A stretch of 64,000 bases of DNA. Source: Cylindrospermum stagnale PCC 7417. Lineage in GTDB: Bacteria; Cyanobacteriota; Cyanobacteriia; Cyanobacteriales; Nostocaceae. The DNA lies in the NCBI RefSeq assembly GCF_000317535.1, contig NC_019757.1:3933501-3997500 (forward strand), read 5' to 3'. Positions within the stretch are counted from its first letter, which is position 1. Each line of letters opens with the position of its first letter. The notes beneath the pieces are model-generated. The model was not told where the DNA came from and searched no databases. It was given only the letters and a program-made list of their open reading frames with translations. Below are positions 28,156-37,231 of this stretch, in pieces. The translations under genes were made by a program, and so were the position numbers.

Positions 28156-28445
28156 ATAAAAATCCTAATATTGGTTCTTCTTTCGATGCGTTTTTAGAAG
28201 AAGATGGAACACTTGATGAAATCAATTTAATTGCTACTAAAAGAGTTATTTCTTGGCAAATCAAACAAGCGATGGCTGAGAAAAATATAACTAAGAAAGC
28301 ACTAGCATAAGAGATGAAAACAAGTAGATCATCTATCGATAGGCTTTTAGACCCAGATAATACATCTGTAACCTTAGATACAATTGATCGCGCTGCTAGA
28401 GTAATTGGCAAGAAAATACATTTTGAATTAATAGACACTGTTTAG
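28152..28445 (+). pseudogene. XRE-family (HigA-like) antitoxin broken by one nonsense codon
   Basis: From the ATG at 28152 the frame encodes SFDAFLEEDGTLDEINLIA then KQAMAEKNITKKALA, a TAA at 28308, and then EMKTSRSSIDRLLDPDNTSV and LDTIDRAARVIGKK. Joined, this is a complete 97-codon helix-turn-helix antitoxin; the stop sits where the family has lysine (AAA to TAA). A restart at the ATG at 28314 would give only the second half of the HTH. The minus-strand frame over the region is a shadow. Confidence 0.75.
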
Positions 28446-28590
28446 TTAGTCGGGTGCGTTACGGCTTAACTAATGCACCGTTACGTGTATTTTTAATGGT
28501 GCGTTACGCTGTCGCTAACACACCCTACCTGACTAGACAATTATACAACCCAGTGATATAGTACTGAGGTAATTATATAGTTAATAAAAA

Positions 28591-28863
28591 ATGAAATTAT
28601 TTAAAGTATGGAATACTTCAAGCGATTGGTGGGTCGTTGCACCTAATGAAGAAATTGCTATTGACTACAGTTATAAAAATACATCAACTAGAGAAAAAAA
28701 GAATCTTGGTATAAATGCTTTTGTTACACAGCCAGAGGGACTAAACCAAATACTAGAAGGAAATAGAATGGGAATAGTTATTTGTGTCAAGACTGGTGAA
28801 CCTCCTAGTAATAAATGGATCTTTACTGTTTCACACGAGTGGATACCAGAAGAAAGAAATTAG
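28591..28863 (+). CDS. Small AT-rich orphan protein
   Basis: 90 residues, soluble, with several tryptophans (VWNTSSDWWVVAPNEEIAID, KWIFTVSHEWIPEER). The N-terminus resembles short immunity or phage-type proteins in general look only; no family is recognised. AT content is well above the window average, as in the next gene, which suggests recent acquisition. The start ATG has no strong SD. Confidence 0.5.
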   Translation: MKLFKVWNTSSDWWVVAPNEEIAIDYSYKNTSTREKKNLGINAFVTQPEGLNQILEGNRMGIVICVKTGEPPSNKWIFTVSHEWIPEERN

Positions 28864-29063
28864 ACTAGGTAGCTGTCGCTAATACACCCTACATGACTTA
28901 CTATATTCCTAATATATATCTAATGTAGATTAGGTTTTTAACCATTATAATTGCGTTGATGATTCCAAAATAGCCACTGTGACAGAGTTGGAAAACCTCC
29001 TGGTGTGTGATGGTTTTTTATTCACATCTAGCTTAATTTGTTTATTGCTTTTTATAGTTATTT

Positions 29064-29588
29064 ATGTTCCTATTTATAACGGCATTAATTACTTTTGTTA
29101 TCCTTTTTATTTTATCATTTATTGTGCTTGCTTTGATACCAGAATCTATTTCAAACAATAAGTCTGTTTTTAATATAGTTACGATTATAGTTACTTCTTT
29201 AATTGTTGTTCCACCAATGATTTGGATGTATCGTAATTTCAATAGTTTATACCATCCAATAGGAGAAACAAATCGTTGGGAGAATCTTAATAATGTAGCA
29301 AATTTTCTTTTTTTATGGTTTTTTGTTGTTTTATCATCTTATTTTTTCTCTAAGATGTTAGGTTACATAAGTAAAAAATTAAAAATAAATCTTAATGAAG
29401 AAGAAAAAAACAAAACTTTTATATATAAAATTCATATTTTAGTAATTATGCTGTGTATAGTCGTTTCTATCTTTTTAAGTATGGATTTCTTGAGTAAAAA
29501 TCCAGTGCTACAAAAACAAGAAGAATGTACTAGATTTGAGCCTGGAGTCGGCAAAAATCTTGGCCGCTATGTTAAATGTGAAGATTAA
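29064..29588 (+). CDS. AT-rich multi-pass membrane protein, unknown
   Basis: 174 residues with four hydrophobic helices at about 2-25, 37-57, 80-103 and 124-145, followed by a short tail with two cysteines (EECTRFEPGVGKN, KCED). No family recognised. The start codon is uncertain because no SD is visible; an overlapping frame beginning at 28979 is a shadow. Very AT-rich, like the gene at 28591, and placed between decayed HigBA and VapBC. Confidence 0.5.
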   Translation: MFLFITALITFVILFILSFIVLALIPESISNNKSVFNIVTIIVTSLIVVPPMIWMYRNFNSLYHPIGETNRWENLNNVANFLFLWFFVVLSSYFFSKMLGYISKKLKINLNEEEKNKTFIYKIHILVIMLCIVVSIFLSMDFLSKNPVLQKQEECTRFEPGVGKNLGRYVKCED

Positions 29589-29621
29589 TACAAGAATCTA
29601 TTGTGATTATTGCTCAACGCT

Positions 29622-29697
29622 GTAGGTTGGGTTGAGGGACGAAAACCAACACCATCAAGGTAATCGTTGGGTTCTCACACGGTAAGCCCAACCTACA
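29622..29697. repeat. Inverted repeat TGTAGGTTGGG / CCCAACCTACA
   Basis: An 11-bp inverted pair 76 bases end to end, with GGTTGAGG..AACC sequences inside. It is a dispersed Nostocales spacer repeat; a related GTTGGGTTGAACGAAGTAAAACCTAACCTAC unit lies near 36903. Confidence 0.7.
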
Positions 29698-29740
29698 ATG
29701 TGAGAAAGAGCGAAATTAAATGTATTACTTAATTTTGACA

Positions 29741-30148
29741 TTAAACCTCTTCTTCCCAATCCTCAATTTGTAACCCATTTACTCGATTAAATTCTCGCGT
29801 ATTGTGCGTTATCAATATCAAATTATTTGCCATTGCAATAGCTGCAATTTGCACATCATAAGGGCCAATTGGCTTACCACTAGCAGCCAACTCAGCACGA
29901 ATTCTGCCAGCTATTCTTGCTGCTTCTGGGTCTAATGGTATAGTAGTAAACTGACTGCAAAACCGTTGTAATAGTTCTAAATTTTTCTCTTGTTGAACAC
30001 TACGATACGCTCCATAATAAAGTTCTAATTGGGTGATTGTAGAAATATAAATATCTTCTGGTTGTTCTAGTTGAATTCGTGCTTTTACAGCAGAACTACT
30101 ATTATTTAACAAACGAATACAAACATTAGTATCTAGGAGATAAATCAA
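29741..30148 (-). CDS. VapC-type PIN-domain toxin
   Basis: A 135-residue PIN ribonuclease. Acidic active-site residues are visible: Asp6 in YLLDTNVCIRL, Glu43 in TITQLELYYGAY, and the Asp in PIGPYDVQIAAIAM. The terminal ILITHNTREFNRVNGLQIEDW block is typical of VapC. Its ATG overlaps the last bases of the antitoxin gene (ATGA), so the two are translationally coupled. VapC toxins cut tRNA or rRNA. Confidence 0.88.
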   Translation of the reverse strand: MIYLLDTNVCIRLLNNSSSAVKARIQLEQPEDIYISTITQLELYYGAYRSVQQEKNLELLQRFCSQFTTIPLDPEAARIAGRIRAELAASGKPIGPYDVQIAAIAMANNLILITHNTREFNRVNGLQIEDWEEEV

Positions 30149-30384
30149 AATAAATGTTCCCTTATTTCAAATTCTCCTTGGTCTGGTCTTTCTAAAGGTT
30201 CTCCCACCCAACCACCAATTACATTGTCAAAAAAACCAGGTATCCAGCCTTTTATTTGAGTTACAGAAGTTACAGGTTTAACTGTCACTGTCACTTCTAT
30301 TTCTGTATCTGTAATTCCTACAGGAAGGTCTAGATGTAAAATGCCGTCTGCGCCTACACGAGAATGTAATTTTATACTTTGCAT
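30145..30384 (-). CDS. Antitoxin partner of VapC
   Basis: 79 residues beginning MQSIKLHSRVGADGILHLDL, a short beta-strand DNA-binding start seen in DUF104/AbrB-like VapB antitoxins of cyanobacteria, followed by a tail with IKGWIPGFFDNVIGGW. It directly precedes and overlaps vapC by 4 bases. The antitoxin role is inferred mainly from the pairing; the sequence class is less certain than that of the toxin. Confidence 0.75.
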   Translation of the reverse strand: MQSIKLHSRVGADGILHLDLPVGITDTEIEVTVTVKPVTSVTQIKGWIPGFFDNVIGGWVGEPLERPDQGEFEIREHLF

Positions 30385-30428
30385 CGGTTGTAAGCTCAGA
30401 TATATTGGTGGTAGTTAAAAAGCTGTTA

Positions 30429-30501
<73 letters not shown>

Positions 30502-30563
30502 ACACTAAAAACCATCATAGCAGGATTTTGAGGACTGCGCCAGTGTGGCAGTTGAAAAACTGG

Positions 30564-32801
30564 CTAAAGGGGAAATTTAATTGTGAAGGTGATTTTACCG
30601 GCTGCACTCTCTGCTTGAATTGAGCCGCCTAAATGCTTGACTAGAGTCTTCACCAAAGTTAACTCTAGCCCGGTGTCGCTGGATTTCCAGGGGGCATTTT
30701 TGGCTATGCGGTAAAAGGGCTGGAATATCTGGGATAGTTCGTGGCTGGGTATCTCAACGCCGGAATTGCTCAGACTTAGCTGCACTGAGTCTGCTGTTAG
30801 GTAAGCGGAAACTGTGATTGATTCGCCCTCCGGGGTGCATTTGCAAGCATGGTGCAGGAGTTCGCTGACAATTCGCTCTAAATCGGTGATGTCTGTTTCT
30901 AAAGGCGGGAGTTCTGCTTCAACCCTTAATTCTAGCTTTTGTCGCTGGCAACTGGCGAGATCGCGAAAAGATTCGACAATGGGAGGAAGCCAGGTTTGTA
31001 AGTCGATGGCGATTAATGTCGGCGGTTCGGGTTCGGTTTTGAGATAGGTGAGGGTGAGTAAATCTTTAATTAATTTGCTTTCTCGTCCACATTCGTTATG
31101 GAGAATCTGTAAGAGTTGTGATATTAGTTCTGGATCTATTTTGGCGTTTGGGGTGAGAACGCTTTCTAGGGTTTGGGCGGCGAGGCTAATATTAGTTACG
31201 GGGGTTCGCAGTTCTTGAGAAAGGGTTCTGAGAAATTCGTTTTTTAGGCGTTCGCGGTTGGCGATTTCTTGTTGCTGTGCTTTTGTTTGGGCGTATAGTT
31301 GAGATTGACGGATGGCGATCGCACATTCATCGGCAATCTGCTGGGCTAAAGCTATCTCTAATTCGTCAAATGCCCCTTGTGTTGGTCGAATCAGCCAAAT
31401 ATTGCCTAAAATTCCTTGATTGTCGAAAATGGGACAAGCCATTTGGGTGACAACTTGCAAATTTGCATCCCATTCGGGGACAATTTCCCAAGATTGCAAA
31501 ATTTGTTTATGCAATAGTGGCTGATAAACTTCGGGAAAGTCTGCAATCTGTCTAGTTAATCCCTGGCAATGAGGTAAATTTGTGGTGTATTCACAGATAA
31601 CGGTTGCCGAGGTGTGACAGGTACTATAAAGTTCAATTTGGCAACGTTCAAGTTTGAGTAAATGTGACAATTCCGCTGCGACTGTTTTCAGAACTTTGGT
31701 TTCATCCAAATTGTCGCGGATTTGTTCTGTTATTCGGCGTATCAAAGCTTGAAAGTTTTGCCCTTGCTGCAACTGCTGCTTCTGTAACTCCAGTTGGGCT
31801 TGGAGATATTTTACTTGCTGATGTAGTTCTGCCTGTTGGGCTGCAATGCTGATTTGGATTGCTAGTTGCTTGAGTAAGTCAATTTCTGGTTGTTGCCATT
31901 GATGGGGTTTACAACAATGCTGGGCAATCATCAGCCCCCATAATTCCTGTTTTAGCACAATCGGCACGATCAAATTAGCTCGCACTTGCAAAGAAGCGAG
32001 GAAATCTCGATGACAAGGATCTAAGCCGGCGGCATAAATATCTTCGACAACTTGAATACAACCGCGCTGGTAGCGTTTTCGATGGGTGCTGCTAAAACAG
32101 GGATCGTTGATGTTTTGCCCTAGTAGCTGGCTATTAGCTGTTACGGTTGATTCGGCAATGATTAACCCACCAGTATCTGGTTGTAAGCGGTAAATCAAGA
32201 TGCGATCGCATTCTAGCAACTGCCGCGCTTCTTTAACTGTCTGCTGGAGAATCGTTTCTAAATCTTCAGCTTGGCGAATTCGGTGAGCAACTGCTTCTAG
32301 CAAACGTTCCCGTTCAACTTGCCATCCCCCCACTTGTTCTGCTTGCTTAGAAGGGGTAATATTCCGGCTGGTGCCAATCAATCTGTAAATTCTGGAGTCT
32401 GCATCCCGTAGTGGTGTCAACGTCGTACTCCACCAAGTAGAATTTCCCTGGAATTGCAAACATTGTTCATAAGAAATTGTTTTGCCAAAGCGTACACAGT
32501 CGGCGTAATGTTGACGCACTCTAGCTGCATCCACGGGTGAAAGGATATCTTCTGGTTTTTTACCCCGGAGTTCATCGGAGCAAATCCCCAGCCATCGCTC
32601 ATGAGTGGGATTAAGCGCTAAATAGCGAAAATCTCCGTCATCGAGAACATCAACTACAAATATAGATGCCTGCACAGAATTGTACATACTCAGTAGGAAT
32701 TGCTCACTACTGCTTTTTTCATCTACTTCTGTGCCGAAGAGAAGCTGAGGAGGTGCTGGTTGTTTCAACTCTAAGATGGATTCAACTGGATTTATTGACA
32801 T
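30564..32801 (-). CDS. Hybrid sensor protein: PAS, cyanobacteriochrome-type GAF, GAF, degenerate histidine-kinase core
   Basis: 745 residues. A PAS domain spans about 35-155. A GAF domain (about 175-325) has both cysteines of a DXCF-type cyanobacteriochrome: DPCF (Cys235) and PCH (Cys263, His264), 28 residues apart, followed by RANLIVPI. A second GAF without these motifs spans about 350-500. The kinase region is defective. The H-box reads TLSQELRTP, with Gln529 where histidine should be. The N-box reads ELLHHACKCTP, with His651 for Asn. The G1 box reads NSGVEI instead of DxGxGI. Autophosphorylation is therefore unlikely. No response regulator is adjacent. It may act as a bilin-binding light sensor working through protein contacts. 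Chromophore binding is not proven. Confidence 0.8.
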   Translation of the reverse strand: MSINPVESILELKQPAPPQLLFGTEVDEKSSSEQFLLSMYNSVQASIFVVDVLDDGDFRYLALNPTHERWLGICSDELRGKKPEDILSPVDAARVRQHYADCVRFGKTISYEQCLQFQGNSTWWSTTLTPLRDADSRIYRLIGTSRNITPSKQAEQVGGWQVERERLLEAVAHRIRQAEDLETILQQTVKEARQLLECDRILIYRLQPDTGGLIIAESTVTANSQLLGQNINDPCFSSTHRKRYQRGCIQVVEDIYAAGLDPCHRDFLASLQVRANLIVPIVLKQELWGLMIAQHCCKPHQWQQPEIDLLKQLAIQISIAAQQAELHQQVKYLQAQLELQKQQLQQGQNFQALIRRITEQIRDNLDETKVLKTVAAELSHLLKLERCQIELYSTCHTSATVICEYTTNLPHCQGLTRQIADFPEVYQPLLHKQILQSWEIVPEWDANLQVVTQMACPIFDNQGILGNIWLIRPTQGAFDELEIALAQQIADECAIAIRQSQLYAQTKAQQQEIANRERLKNEFLRTLSQELRTPVTNISLAAQTLESVLTPNAKIDPELISQLLQILHNECGRESKLIKDLLTLTYLKTEPEPPTLIAIDLQTWLPPIVESFRDLASCQRQKLELRVEAELPPLETDITDLERIVSELLHHACKCTPEGESITVSAYLTADSVQLSLSNSGVEIPSHELSQIFQPFYRIAKNAPWKSSDTGLELTLVKTLVKHLGGSIQAESAAGKITFTIKFPL

Positions 32802-33197
32802 AAGAGAGTCCCTTTTTTGTGTTGCTGACTCTTCTAGGCGCTCTCTTTTGTATTTGATACAATGCTCCTTAGCGCCTAAAGCTATGCATTATCAGCCCTT
32901 GCTCATGAATATTTGTATCGTTCTCTACTTCTTACCAGAAATCTCGGAAAGCTAATCGGGGTAAGCTTAACAAATCCTGCTCGTTGAAGGCGAAAATGCT
33001 CATGCAGGTTCGTGAGAAGTTACGGAGATTCATTGTTAATAATGTTTTAGAATTGTTGCATATACTGAGAGATAATCCAGCATTGGGGTTGATAATTGTG
33101 ATAAATATTCATAAAATCCCGATTCAGGGGTGGTTCTAAAATCCGATTTTGGCAATTTTTCTCTCTGAGGTATTTAATTCCTGGCAGAAATTGAAAG
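32802..33197. other. Spacer upstream of the sensor gene
   Basis: About 400 bases, AT-rich, with the promoter of the sensor gene expected at its left end. I see no RNA gene, repeat family or coding frame. Confidence 0.5.
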
Positions 33198-33773
33198 TTA
33201 CCGGAGCAATCTGTAAGCATTAATTCCGGTGAAAATTGCCACTATCAGCCAAGTGATAGCTAATCCAACGACTTCACCTAAGAATAACTGCGTCAGACGA
33301 CGCAAAAACATCCCCACAACCGAACCGACAGGTACAGCCACCGCCCAACTCGCCGAACTGACGAATACCCATCGCCACCCCGAAGTGACTGATTGCGGAA
33401 TTGCTAACCACCATTGTGCCAAACCAATACCCAATCCGCCAATAGCTCCCGAAATTGTTCCTAAGATCAGCCTTAGGGGAAGAGACTCGGTTGTGGGTAC
33501 AATCCACCCTACCGCACCGACGCTAGTAGCGGCAATCATCGCCCAACCCAACAGCGTTGCCAATACCCACCGCAAAGAGAAGATTGATGTCCTGAGTATA
33601 CAACTTTGCGGAATGGCGATCGCCAATCCGCCGATAGAGGCTTCTATAATGCCAATATCTTTTCGTCCACCAATTTCAATCAAGAGTAAACTCAGCAAAA
33701 ACCCGCCAAATGTGGCTAAAACCCACAGCCATGTCCAGCTAAATTTAGTTTTGACACTTTTTACCTTGATCAT
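33198..33773 (-). CDS. Integral membrane protein, unknown
   Basis: 191 residues with about five hydrophobic helices and glycine-rich loops (GGLAIAIPQSCIL, GAIGGLGIGLAQWWLAIPQ). The two ASIGGLAIAIPQ / GAIGGLGIGLAQ segments suggest an internal duplication. The ATG overlaps the stop of the glycosidase gene upstream (ATGA), so it is co-translated with it. It resembles cyanobacterial hypothetical membrane proteins; no function can be assigned. The plus-strand frame of similar length is a shadow. Confidence 0.7.
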   Translation of the reverse strand: MIKVKSVKTKFSWTWLWVLATFGGFLLSLLLIEIGGRKDIGIIEASIGGLAIAIPQSCILRTSIFSLRWVLATLLGWAMIAATSVGAVGWIVPTTESLPLRLILGTISGAIGGLGIGLAQWWLAIPQSVTSGWRWVFVSSASWAVAVPVGSVVGMFLRRLTQLFLGEVVGLAITWLIVAIFTGINAYRLLR

Positions 33774-34999
33774 GGTTTAATGGCTTTAGCCTGAAACATT
33801 TCTTGAAAAACTTGGCGTCGCTGTTTGGGTGATTCTGGGGAGATATAACCCCACAAACTTTCCCAATAAAAAAAGGAAATCCCGCTAAAATTGCGATCGC
33901 GCACTGTTTGCACCTGTTCTCTAATTCGGGCGATATCCACAGGGTGACGCAGTGTCCCCGTTGATATGCCCACACCTACGGGAATTTGAGTCCGAGCAAA
34001 TTTCACCGCAGATGTTTCTAGTTCCCAGATAAAATTGCGTTGATGATCTCGATATACTTGCAAAATCAATTCATCGACTAAACCTTTTTTTACCCAACCT
34101 TCCCAGTCTTGCAAATAGTATTTATACGCAAAATATTGAGAATTGGGAGATAGTGAGATTTTGGTGTGAGGTTTCACCGCTTTCACAGCTTGATAGATTT
34201 GTGCCATAAAATTGGTCAGTTTATCGGCTCGCCAACGCATCCATTCTGGGTTAAAAGGGTCTGTAGGGGGACTTTTGCCTTGGTGCTCTTGCTGGTAAAG
34301 TTGGATAGTGAAGCGATCGTAACCAAACTGCACTGGCATGCCAAAATGATCATCAAACTGCACCCCATCAACATCGTAATTTCTGACAACTTCCATAATT
34401 AACCCTTGGATGAATTCTTGAACTTGGGGATGTAGAGGATTTAGCCAAGCTTGCTGAGTTGAAAAGCCGTTATTAATTTCATCTTGGGGAATTTCTTGAA
34501 CAGCACTGATATTTGTTTGCCCAATTGTTAACCAATCTGGATATCTCTTCGCCAATTCAGAATTAGGCGGCGTCATTAACCCATATTCAAACCAGGGAAT
34601 AACACTCAAGTTTTTGATTTTAGCAAGCTTGACTAACTTAGCTAAAAAATCCCTTCCCCCGTGCATTAAATTCAATAAAGGTTCTGTTTCTGAACCTGTA
34701 ACTGTTTTGGCTAGAGCACTTTGGTAAAAGGTATAACCCCGATTCCAAACTACAGGATAAACCGTATTAAAATTGAGTGCCGATAGTTGGTTGATAGCGC
34801 GGTTAATCCCCCAAGGTACAAAGAGGACACCACTAGCAACATTAGTCAGCCAAACACCGCGAACTTCTGTTTTTAAGGGACTTGCTTGTTGAGAAGAAAC
34901 AGAAATAGAAGAAAGTGAAGAAAGAGAAAATACTGTTAAATTGATTACTAATCCCAGACATAGCAAGTAAAAAACACAACTGCGAATCACCCGCTTCAT
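33770..34999 (-). CDS. Glycoside hydrolase family 10-like (GHL10/DUF187) exported protein
   Basis: A 409-residue protein if started at the ATG at 34999 (MKRVIRSCVFYLLCLGLVI), which begins a good signal peptide; an upstream start would add 18 unlikely residues. The GHL10 signature is clear: EVRGVWLTNVASGVLF, NFNTVYPVVWNRGYTFYQS, VIPWFEYGLM, YDVDGVQFDDHFGMP and KISLSPNS. A TIM-barrel glycosidase, possibly acting on cell-wall or extracellular polysaccharide. It is translationally coupled to the downstream membrane protein. Confidence 0.88.
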   Translation of the reverse strand: MKRVIRSCVFYLLCLGLVINLTVFSLSSLSSISVSSQQASPLKTEVRGVWLTNVASGVLFVPWGINRAINQLSALNFNTVYPVVWNRGYTFYQSALAKTVTGSETEPLLNLMHGGRDFLAKLVKLAKIKNLSVIPWFEYGLMTPPNSELAKRYPDWLTIGQTNISAVQEIPQDEINNGFSTQQAWLNPLHPQVQEFIQGLIMEVVRNYDVDGVQFDDHFGMPVQFGYDRFTIQLYQQEHQGKSPPTDPFNPEWMRWRADKLTNFMAQIYQAVKAVKPHTKISLSPNSQYFAYKYYLQDWEGWVKKGLVDELILQVYRDHQRNFIWELETSAVKFARTQIPVGVGISTGTLRHPVDIARIREQVQTVRDRNFSGISFFYWESLWGYISPESPKQRRQVFQEMFQAKAIKP

Positions 35000-35143
35000 C
35001 TGTAGGTTTGACTTAGTTTTGTACGTGTACATATAACTACAAAATAAAGTCACAACCTTCCGGAATATACAAAGATTTGACTATTATTTACTACTTTATG
35101 TTTACTTGATAAATGATCTCCAAATCTGTATTTGTAAGAAATG

Positions 35144-35173
35144 TGTAGAGACTTTGCATGCAAGGTCTCTACA
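35144..35173. repeat. 30-bp palindrome (TAGAGAC type)
   Basis: Arms TGTAGAGACTTTGCA and TGCAAGGTCTCTACA, with one mismatch. Sister of the palindrome at 11494. It lies between glcD and the GHL10 gene, both on the minus strand. Confidence 0.75.
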
Positions 35174-35207
35174 GTAGTAAAAAGTTATAACATTTTTGGG
35201 CGCAAAA

Positions 35208-36680
35208 TTAAAATTTTTCTACCCCTGCAAACTGCTTAATATTTGCAGCGTTGGCGGCTTCACCACAAGTGCGCGGCGTGGGGAATATCTTTCCCGGATT
35301 TGCTAACCCTTGAGGATTAAATACTTGCCGCACCCATTGCATAGTTTCTAAATCAGCTTCACTAAACATATCAGGCATATAGCACTTTTTATCCGCACCA
35401 ATGCCATGTTCACCAGAAATGCTACCACCAACTTTAACACAAAGCTTGAGAATTTCTCCTCCTAATTCTTCCACCTTCTCTAATTCTCCCGATACAGAAT
35501 TATCAAACAAAATTAGTGGGTGTAGGTTGCCATCACCAGCATGGAATACATTAGCAATAGTGTAACCATATTTTTGACTTAATGATTCAATTTCCTGTAA
35601 AACATAAGGTAATTGAGTCCGGGGAATTACCCCATCCTGCACATAATAATCTGGGCTTAAATGTCCCGCAGCGGCAAAAGCAGCTTTGCGTCCTTTCCAC
35701 AATTTTAATCGTGTTTCTAGGTCATTGGCAGTAGTAATATTTCGCGCCCCATTTTTTAAACAAATTTCGGCGATACGCTGTTTATTCACAGCAACTTCTA
35801 CTTCCAACCCATCAATTTCTACTAACAAAATTGCGGTAGCATCACGCGGATAACAATTTGTTGCTACCACATCTTCTACAGCATTGATGCTGATGTTATC
35901 CATCATTTCCATGCCACCAGGAATAATTCCGGCGCTGATGATATCAGAAACACTCGCCGCAGCCGCTTCTACGCTGGTAAAATCTGCTAAAAGCACACAA
36001 ATTGATTCGGCACTTTTAAGAATTCGCAAAGTGATTTCTGTAGCGATACCTAAAGTACCTTCTGAACCGACAAAAACACCCGTTAAATCATAACCAGGTG
36101 TTTCGGGAATTTGTCCCCCGACATCGACAATTTCACCATCTGGAAGTACGAGTTTTAAACCTAAAACGTGGTTAGTGGTAACGCCGTATTTTAAACAATG
36201 GACACCCCCAGAATTTTCGGCAATATTGCCGCCAATTGAGCAAATAATTTGGCTGGAAGGGTCGGGAGCGTAGTAAAATCCAGCACCACTAACAGCTTGT
36301 GTTACCCAACTGTTAATTACTCCTGGTTGGACAATTGCTTGCTGATTTTCTAAATCAATCTTGAGTATTTGCCGCATGAGGGATGTGACAATCAAAACGG
36401 AGTCTTCTGACGGCAAAGCGCCACCCGATAAGCCGGTACCAGAACCCCGTGCGATGAAGGGAACGGAGTATTGGTTGCATATCTTGACTGCTGCGGCAAC
36501 TTGTTCTGTCGTTCTTGGCAAAACCACTAAAGCGGGACGTTGACGATAGCTGGTTAAACCGTCACATTCATAAGTGATGAGTTCTTCACGGGTTTTGACT
36601 ACGCCGTTTTTGCCGAGTGCTGCTTCAAATTTTTTGATTATTGGTTTCCAGTCAATTTGTTTTTTATTTTGGGTAAGCAT
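35208..36680 (-). CDS. glcD: Glycolate dehydrogenase subunit GlcD (FAD-linked oxidase)
   Basis: Oxidises glycolate to glyoxylate in the photorespiratory pathway of cyanobacteria. The FAD-binding PCMH domain (about residues 50-230) includes PFIARGSGTGLSGGALP and GGNIAENSGGVHCLKYGVTTNHVLG. The C-terminal FAD-oxidase domain includes NVFHAGDGNLHPLILFD and SGEHGIGADKK. Length (490) is normal. glcE and glcF are not nearby. Family members also include D-lactate dehydrogenases; the cyanobacterial context favours glycolate. Confidence 0.88.
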   Translation of the reverse strand: MLTQNKKQIDWKPIIKKFEAALGKNGVVKTREELITYECDGLTSYRQRPALVVLPRTTEQVAAAVKICNQYSVPFIARGSGTGLSGGALPSEDSVLIVTSLMRQILKIDLENQQAIVQPGVINSWVTQAVSGAGFYYAPDPSSQIICSIGGNIAENSGGVHCLKYGVTTNHVLGLKLVLPDGEIVDVGGQIPETPGYDLTGVFVGSEGTLGIATEITLRILKSAESICVLLADFTSVEAAAASVSDIISAGIIPGGMEMMDNISINAVEDVVATNCYPRDATAILLVEIDGLEVEVAVNKQRIAEICLKNGARNITTANDLETRLKLWKGRKAAFAAAGHLSPDYYVQDGVIPRTQLPYVLQEIESLSQKYGYTIANVFHAGDGNLHPLILFDNSVSGELEKVEELGGEILKLCVKVGGSISGEHGIGADKKCYMPDMFSEADLETMQWVRQVFNPQGLANPGKIFPTPRTCGEAANAANIKQFAGVEKF

Positions 36681-37231
36681 AGGTTTTTATTGTTAATGGT
36701 AGATGTTTAGTTATTGAGTTTTATCTCACGCAAAGGCGCAGAGAGGAAGGGGAGGTTTTTTTTGAGCAATTTAAGGTGTTGTGTAAGAGTGAGGATGTTT
36801 TTTCTATTGTGGCAAAATTTGGGGCTGTTTGAGTCTGGTAAGGATTATATTTTATATTAGATAGCTTGAGGAATAGATTATAATCAAATAATGCAATCAT
36901 TTGTTGGGTTGAACGAAGTAAAACCTAACCTACAAAAATGCTTAACTGAACTGTATTAGATTTATAACTATTTCCCGTTGCCTACAATACCGTAGAGACA
37001 CAGCATTGCTGTGTCTCGTGTGATATTCAAATGAAAAGTCTTATAAATCAGATTTAAAGCCTTTCCGCGCACTTATACCAATTTCCCATAAGGTTGAAAC
37101 AAATCAGATCCCCCCAACTCACGCCAGTTTGCTCAAGTCGGGAAACCCGCCCACGCAACTGGCTCCCATTAAAAAAGCGGGCTAAGATAAATCATATGTA
37201 TCAAGCTTTAAGAAAAATGGTATTACCGCAA
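36681..37231. other. Repeat-bearing spacer
   Basis: Contains TCTCACGCAAAGGCGCAGAGAGG (36725), the GTTGGGTTGAACGAAGTAAA / ACCTAACCTAC unit (36903) and a perfect palindrome GAGACACAGCA / TGCTGTGTCTC (36995-37017). No coding frame. The glcD promoter should lie at the left end. Confidence 0.6.

Noticed and set aside
28025-28438. 137-codon minus-strand frame
   Set aside because: It is the antisense of the broken HigA-like antitoxin, whose plus-strand reading gives a clear helix-turn-helix protein.
33229-33780. 183-codon plus-strand frame
   Set aside because: Mirror of the minus-strand membrane protein, whose reading gives hydrophobic helices and translational coupling with the glycosidase.
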